Below, one piece after another: positions 5,808 to 8,613 of a DNA stretch of 8,613 nucleotides. Source of the DNA: a bacterium (GTDB lineage: Bacteria > CSSED10-310 > JAJRTK01); the NCBI GenBank assembly GCA_024278345.1, contig JAJRTK010000145.1:1-8613 (forward strand). Direction: 5' to 3'. Numbering within the stretch: the first letter of the stretch is position 1; every line of letters starts with the position of its first letter. The notes under the pieces were generated by a model. The model searched no databases. It saw only the letters and a list, made by a program, of their open reading frames with translations, and was not told the DNA's origin. The position numbers and the translations under genes are program-made.

Positions 5808-7328
5808 TCAAGCGATCTCGGCCGCTGGCGAACTTTGGATCGAGGTTCCCGCGGGAACGACTCTTACCACGTCGCCACCCGGTCCACCCTGGCTCTCTAC
5901 CGCCTCGATTCCACCGGCGCCTTCCGCTGTCCCCGGGGAGCTCTCCACAAATGTCTCTCGCCCGCTCGGGTCGATGAAGGCATCGTTCGAGCGCAAAGTC
6001 AGCTCCACGGCTTGCTGTTCGATCTCTTGAAGCTCCCACAGCCAACCGTTGCTCTGGGCCTGGAGCCGGAACAACGAAAAGAGGGGTAAGCTGCTCAGGT
6101 GCTGGAAAAGTCGTTTGGCCCGATCATTTTGGGTCGCCAGGGTTGGCCTTTGCCAAAGTCGGAGCACACGGCGGAGCAGGGGATAGCCTAAGGCCATGAC
6201 CATCAGTGCCACCATGACACCTCCGCCCAAAACCCAAGGCAGCTCCAATTCCAAGTTGCTCCTGGCCACGAGCGACCAGCCGCCAAAGGCCAGGAACCCC
6301 AAGATCCCCAACGACAAAAGGAGCGCCGAGCGGATCTTGAGAACTGCCGGAAGAGCCTTAGAAAGCGAGTGCCCAAGATGGCGAGCCTCTTCCCGGAGCA
6401 CCGAGATCGCCCGATAGGTCCGATCCCGGTTGACGCGGCCGATCCTATCGTAGATCTCTTCCCGATCCCTCTCCCACTCCGGATGCTCCGCAAGCCTCTC
6501 CTTGTTTGCCTTCGACTTGTCGGGACTACAGATGATGTAGGTATCCCCGGCCTGAAGCCCTGCCGTGGCAAGGCAGGCTTTCCAGCGGGAATAGACGTCC
6601 AGGAGGTCGTCGTCGGGAACCTCGTCAATCCGATTCAACACATAGACCACCTTCGATGCGTCGGAGCGGTGAAGGATCTGGCTCACCATTTCCAGCGTCC
6701 GGGGAATCACTTTCCGCTCGGTCTTGTGGACGTCGAAAAGGAAAAGGACCAAATCGGAGACATCGACGATCTGCTCCGCAAGGGTCAAAATCCCTTCCCT
6801 CTGCATATCGGCGTCATAACCGGGGGAGTCGATGAGGATCACTCCCCGGAGCCGAGCGGCCGGGCATGCCTTGAGATCGATGTAGGTACTGATGTCAGTG
6901 CTGGCTCCACCCCCTCCCACAGCCCGCGACAGCTTTTCGTCGATATTGTAGAAAGGGAACCTTGGATCCGCCGCCAACGCCAGTCCGGGCAACGTTTGCA
7001 CCGAGCCGCCACCGCCGTAGCAAAGCACGCTGAACTTGTCGTTGACCGCCTGGATCCCATCTTTCTGGACGGGTATCCCTAAAAGATCATTGACGAACGT
7101 GCTCTTCCCCGACGAGTACGTGCCCAGCAAACTGATGACTGGCCACCAGCGAACCGATTTTGCCAAACTCTCTCCCGGCCCGATGGCTCCCACCCGGGCC
7201 GCCAGACGATCAAGCCCTTCAAAGCTCTGCAAGACGTCTAGCAGCACGGGGTGCTGTTCACTGGAAAGATGGCGCTTGAGGCGATCCATCCAGCCTCGAT
7301 CCACGGAACTCGCTTGCATGACCTTCAC
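5808..7328 (-). CDS. EHD/dynamin-like GTPase with transmembrane hairpin
   Basis: Proteins of this family bind nucleotide and remodel or tether membranes. The G domain shows the P-loop GTYSSGKST (69-77), DSPG (167-170), VHKTE (200-204) and LNRIDEV (231-237). The stretch around PGLALAADPRFPF (114-126) and the phrase LFLFDVHK recall eukaryotic EHD proteins more than classical dynamins. Two hydrophobic segments at about 334-355 and 365-385, separated by a short loop, form a membrane hairpin. The tail (about 450-506) is Gly/Ser/Glu-rich and looks disordered. GTG 7328 (506 residues) is preferred because GGAGG (7341-7337) lies 8 nt upstream; ATG 7355 (515 residues) and ATG 7319 are alternatives. The switch-I threonine of EHD proteins appears to be missing (AVNDKF, 94-99). 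It is the first gene of the minus-strand unit. Functions to consider are envelope stress, membrane vesicle or cell-polarity roles; none is shown by the sequence. Confidence 0.85.
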   Translation of the reverse strand: MKVMQASSVDRGWMDRLKRHLSSEQHPVLLDVLQSFEGLDRLAARVGAIGPGESLAKSVRWWPVISLLGTYSSGKSTFVNDLLGIPVQKDGIQAVNDKFSVLCYGGGGSVQTLPGLALAADPRFPFYNIDEKLSRAVGGGGASTDISTYIDLKACPAARLRGVILIDSPGYDADMQREGILTLAEQIVDVSDLVLFLFDVHKTERKVIPRTLEMVSQILHRSDASKVVYVLNRIDEVPDDDLLDVYSRWKACLATAGLQAGDTYIICSPDKSKANKERLAEHPEWERDREEIYDRIGRVNRDRTYRAISVLREEARHLGHSLSKALPAVLKIRSALLLSLGILGFLAFGGWSLVARSNLELELPWVLGGGVMVALMVMALGYPLLRRVLRLWQRPTLATQNDRAKRLFQHLSSLPLFSLFRLQAQSNGWLWELQEIEQQAVELTLRSNDAFIDPSGRETFVESSPGTAEGAGGIEAVESQGGPGGDVVRVVPAGTSIQSSPAAEIA

Positions 7329-7364
7329 GTTTTTCCCCTCCGCAGGGCATCCCACCTAAATCGC

Positions 7365-7375
7365 GAGATGATCTC
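7365..7375. promoter_or_regulatory. Perfect palindrome GAGAT-G-ATCTC
   Basis: This 5-1-5 inverted repeat lies in the divergent control region, just downstream of the candidate minus-strand promoter and 13 nt upstream of the plus-strand -35 box. It could be an operator acting on the GTPase genes. It is short and could be chance. Confidence 0.25.
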
Positions 7376-7387
7376 AAAAGCTGCGGG

Positions 7388-7415
7388 TTGACATTTGAAG
7401 TAAATACCATAACAT
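7388..7415 (+). promoter_or_regulatory. Candidate sigma-70 promoter for the LolA-like gene
   Basis: A perfect -35 box TTGACA (7388-7393) is followed after 16 nt by TAACAT (7410-7415, four of six matches to TATAAT). The surroundings are the most AT-rich intergenic DNA in the window. Transcription would begin near 7422, giving a leader of roughly 100 nt before ATG 7520. Confidence 0.5.
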
Positions 7416-7434
7416 CCCCCTCGGCCAGAGCCAA
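7406..7434 (-). promoter_or_regulatory. Candidate divergent promoter for the GTPase genes
   Basis: On the minus strand TTGGCT (7434-7429) is followed after 17 nt by TATGGT (7411-7406), each four of six to consensus. Its -10 box overlaps the -10 box of the opposing plus-strand promoter, so polymerases would compete. This is weaker than the plus-strand candidate and is a guess from consensus only. Confidence 0.25.
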
Positions 7435-7519
7435 GAGATTCGCGCCGGATGTTTGACGACAGGTGACTCTTAAATTCTCGGATCCTTCCGGGATAGCCAA
7501 CGACCTAAAGGATACGACG

Positions 7520-8305
7520 ATGCTTTTTCTCCGCGTGCTGAGAAACACCTGCTTCACGCTTGCGCTGGTGAGCACCGCGATGTTTGCCCCGCCCTCCCTC
7601 CCAGCCCGGGAAGCGAACAGGGCCGATGATAACATCGACGCACTCATCCACGACATTGACCGCATTTACCGAGGAAAGACAAGCATCGGTGACATCGAGA
7701 TGACCATCACGCGCCCGCGCCACACAAACCACCTCAAAATGCGGCTTTGGAGCCGGGGCCTCGAAGACACCTTCATCCGCGTCGATTCACCGCGAAAGCT
7801 CAAGGGGGTCACCACTCTCAAGCTTGGCGGGAAAATGTGGAACTATATTCCGAAGATTAACAAGGTCGTCAAAATCTCGGGCTCCATGATGCTCGGCTCC
7901 TGGATGGGATCGGACTTCACCAACGACGACATGGTCAAAGAGAGTACCTTCCAGAACGACTATACCTATCGCCTCACTCAGTCAGCACACGCCGGCGAGA
8001 TCGTCATCGAGTTCATTCCGAAGCCCAATGCCCCCGTCGTTTGGGGAAAACTCGTCATGACCGTCAACAAAAAAAGCCGCCTTCCGGAACGGATCGACTA
8101 CTTCGAGGAAGGTGGCGACAAGGTTCGAGCCCTTCTTTTTACTGATGTACGCAAAGTCGGGGGAAGGACGATCCCCACGCGGCTTGTCATGCGCCCCCTG
8201 AATAAGGAGGGCCACAAAACCGAGATTCTCTATGAAAACCTCAAGTTTGATACAGAAATCCCCCATCGCACCTTTAGCGTGGCCAACCTCAAGTCACGAA
8301 GGTAG
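7520..8305 (+). CDS. LolA-like outer-membrane lipoprotein-sorting protein
   Basis: This 261-residue periplasmic protein has a signal peptide (about 1-29, core around 10-23, likely cleavage after SLPA). The mature domain looks like the LolA/LolB-type half-barrel that carries lipids or lipoprotein acyl chains. Recognisable family phrases are GDIEMTITRP (57-66), FIRVDSPRKLKGVTTL (85-100), GGKMWNYIPKINKVVKIS (103-120), MMLGSWMGSDFTNDDMV (123-139) and KKSRLPERIDYF (184-195). The start ATG 7520 follows AAAGGA (7506-7511) at 8 nt; the earlier in-frame GTG at 7463 would put 19 extra residues before the signal peptide and is not favoured. Genes of this family commonly neighbour FtsX/MacB-type permease genes, as here, suggesting a joint envelope export or trafficking system. 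The cargo is unknown. Confidence 0.85.
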   Translation: MLFLRVLRNTCFTLALVSTAMFAPPSLPAREANRADDNIDALIHDIDRIYRGKTSIGDIEMTITRPRHTNHLKMRLWSRGLEDTFIRVDSPRKLKGVTTLKLGGKMWNYIPKINKVVKISGSMMLGSWMGSDFTNDDMVKESTFQNDYTYRLTQSAHAGEIVIEFIPKPNAPVVWGKLVMTVNKKSRLPERIDYFEEGGDKVRALLFTDVRKVGGRTIPTRLVMRPLNKEGHKTEILYENLKFDTEIPHRTFSVANLKSRR

Positions 8306-8415
8306 GTCCCCCGGGGTCTTCATCCCCTACGCTCTCTTTCTCACGTTTCCATGAACGGTTCAATTGAGGCCACTCTCACCGAACAAGAGACATCTATTCT
8401 CTGTTCCGCTCACGC

Positions 8416-8435
8416 TGGACGCGTGCCCGCGTCCA
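8416..8435. repeat. Strong hairpin between the LolA-like and permease genes
   Basis: TGGACGCG (8416-8423) and CGCGTCCA (8428-8435) form a perfect 8-bp stem with a 4-nt TGCC loop, 37 nt before the permease start. No T-run follows, so it is not a standard terminator. In the shared mRNA it could block RNA decay from the 3' side of the upstream gene or tune expression of the permease. The rest of the 167-nt gap holds nothing recognisable. Confidence 0.5.
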
Positions 8436-8472
8436 TCACTCGCGCGGCTTCCCGGCGGGGAAAGGCGCTGCC

Positions 8473-8613
8473 ATGGTCAACCTGCTGAAAATGGCTCTTC
8501 GAAACCTGGCACGGCATCGTCGGCGAACCCTGTTGACCGCTCTCGCTATCGTCTTCGGTACCTCCCTCTCCACCCTGAGCTACGGCATCGCCTTCGGCGC
8601 CTATAGGGACATG
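8473..8613 (+). CDS. FtsX/MacB-type ABC transporter permease (partial, N-terminus)
   Basis: Only the first 47 codons are present; the frame is open to the right edge. MVNLLKMALRNLARHRRRTL (1-20) is the usual amphipathic, arginine-rich start of MacB/LolC/LolE-type permeases. It is followed by the first membrane segment, TALAIVFGTSLSTLSYGIAF (22-41). Such proteins pair with an ABC ATPase to move substrates through or out of the inner membrane. GGGGAAAGG upstream is a plausible SD. With the LolA-like gene before it, an envelope lipid or lipoprotein transport operon is likely, and an ATPase gene would be expected further right. Confidence 0.8.
   Translation, partial: MVNLLKMALRNLARHRRRTLLTALAIVFGTSLSTLSYGIAFGAYRDM

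Noticed and set aside
4311-6089. Long plus-strand open frames (4311-5072, 5281-6030, 5508-6089)
   Set aside because: They lie opposite the MglA-GAF and EHD-like genes, whose minus-strand translations carry clear motifs. The plus-strand products show no family features and are effects of high GC content.
8302-8330. GTAGG...CCTAC inverted repeat followed by a pyrimidine-rich run after the LolA-like gene, as a terminator
   Set aside because: The stem is 5 bp with a 19-nt loop and the tail is not a T-run. A downstream gene on the same strand argues for read-through.
8351-8488. A 45-codon small frame overlapping the permease start, as a possible leader peptide
   Set aside because: There is no ribosome binding site before ATG 8351, the composition is unremarkable, and it overlaps the permease only by chance-sized 16 nt.

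Overview
The window comes from a GC-rich Gram-negative bacterium. Evidence for a diderm cell is an outer-membrane beta-barrel protein ending in phenylalanine, a periplasmic metal-binding protein and a LolA-like periplasmic protein. A MglA-type Ras-like GTPase and a bacterial dynamin/EHD-like GTPase are common in myxobacteria and other former 'Deltaproteobacteria' and related lineages. I cannot place the genome more precisely from the sequence alone. No tRNA, rRNA, CRISPR array, insertion sequence or integrase is visible.

Layout: (1) Positions 1-480 hold no confident gene. There are two tight GC-rich hairpins at the left edge, a possible 43-codon remnant of a broken upstream gene, and small inverted repeats before the first gene. 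(2) Positions 481-4268, plus strand, form a metal-uptake cluster: an outer-membrane porin-like barrel, a ZnuA/TroA-type metal-binding protein and a ZnuB-type ABC-3 membrane permease. The binding protein and permease genes are 1 nt apart. The matching ATPase is not in the window. (3) Positions 4299-7328, minus strand, form a two-gene GTPase unit. An EHD/dynamin-like GTPase with a transmembrane hairpin comes first, followed 48 nt later by a MglA-like GTPase fused through a coiled coil to a C-terminal GAF domain. (4) From 7520, plus strand, a LolA-like outer-membrane lipoprotein-sorting protein is followed by the first 47 codons of an FtsX/MacB-type permease that runs off the right edge. Units 2 and 3 converge, with 30 bp between their stop codons. 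Units 3 and 4 diverge from a 191-bp interval with candidate back-to-back promoters.

The metal cluster should pass a divalent cation (zinc most likely, manganese possible) across the outer membrane, bind it in the periplasm and import it. The LolA-like/permease pair resembles known envelope lipid or lipoprotein transport modules. The least familiar part is the two-GTPase unit. A membrane-anchored EHD-like protein and a polarity-type small GTPase carrying its own GAF sensory domain are encoded together, with no MglB-type partner beside them. This is the best candidate here for an undescribed system; a shared function is inference from gene order only.
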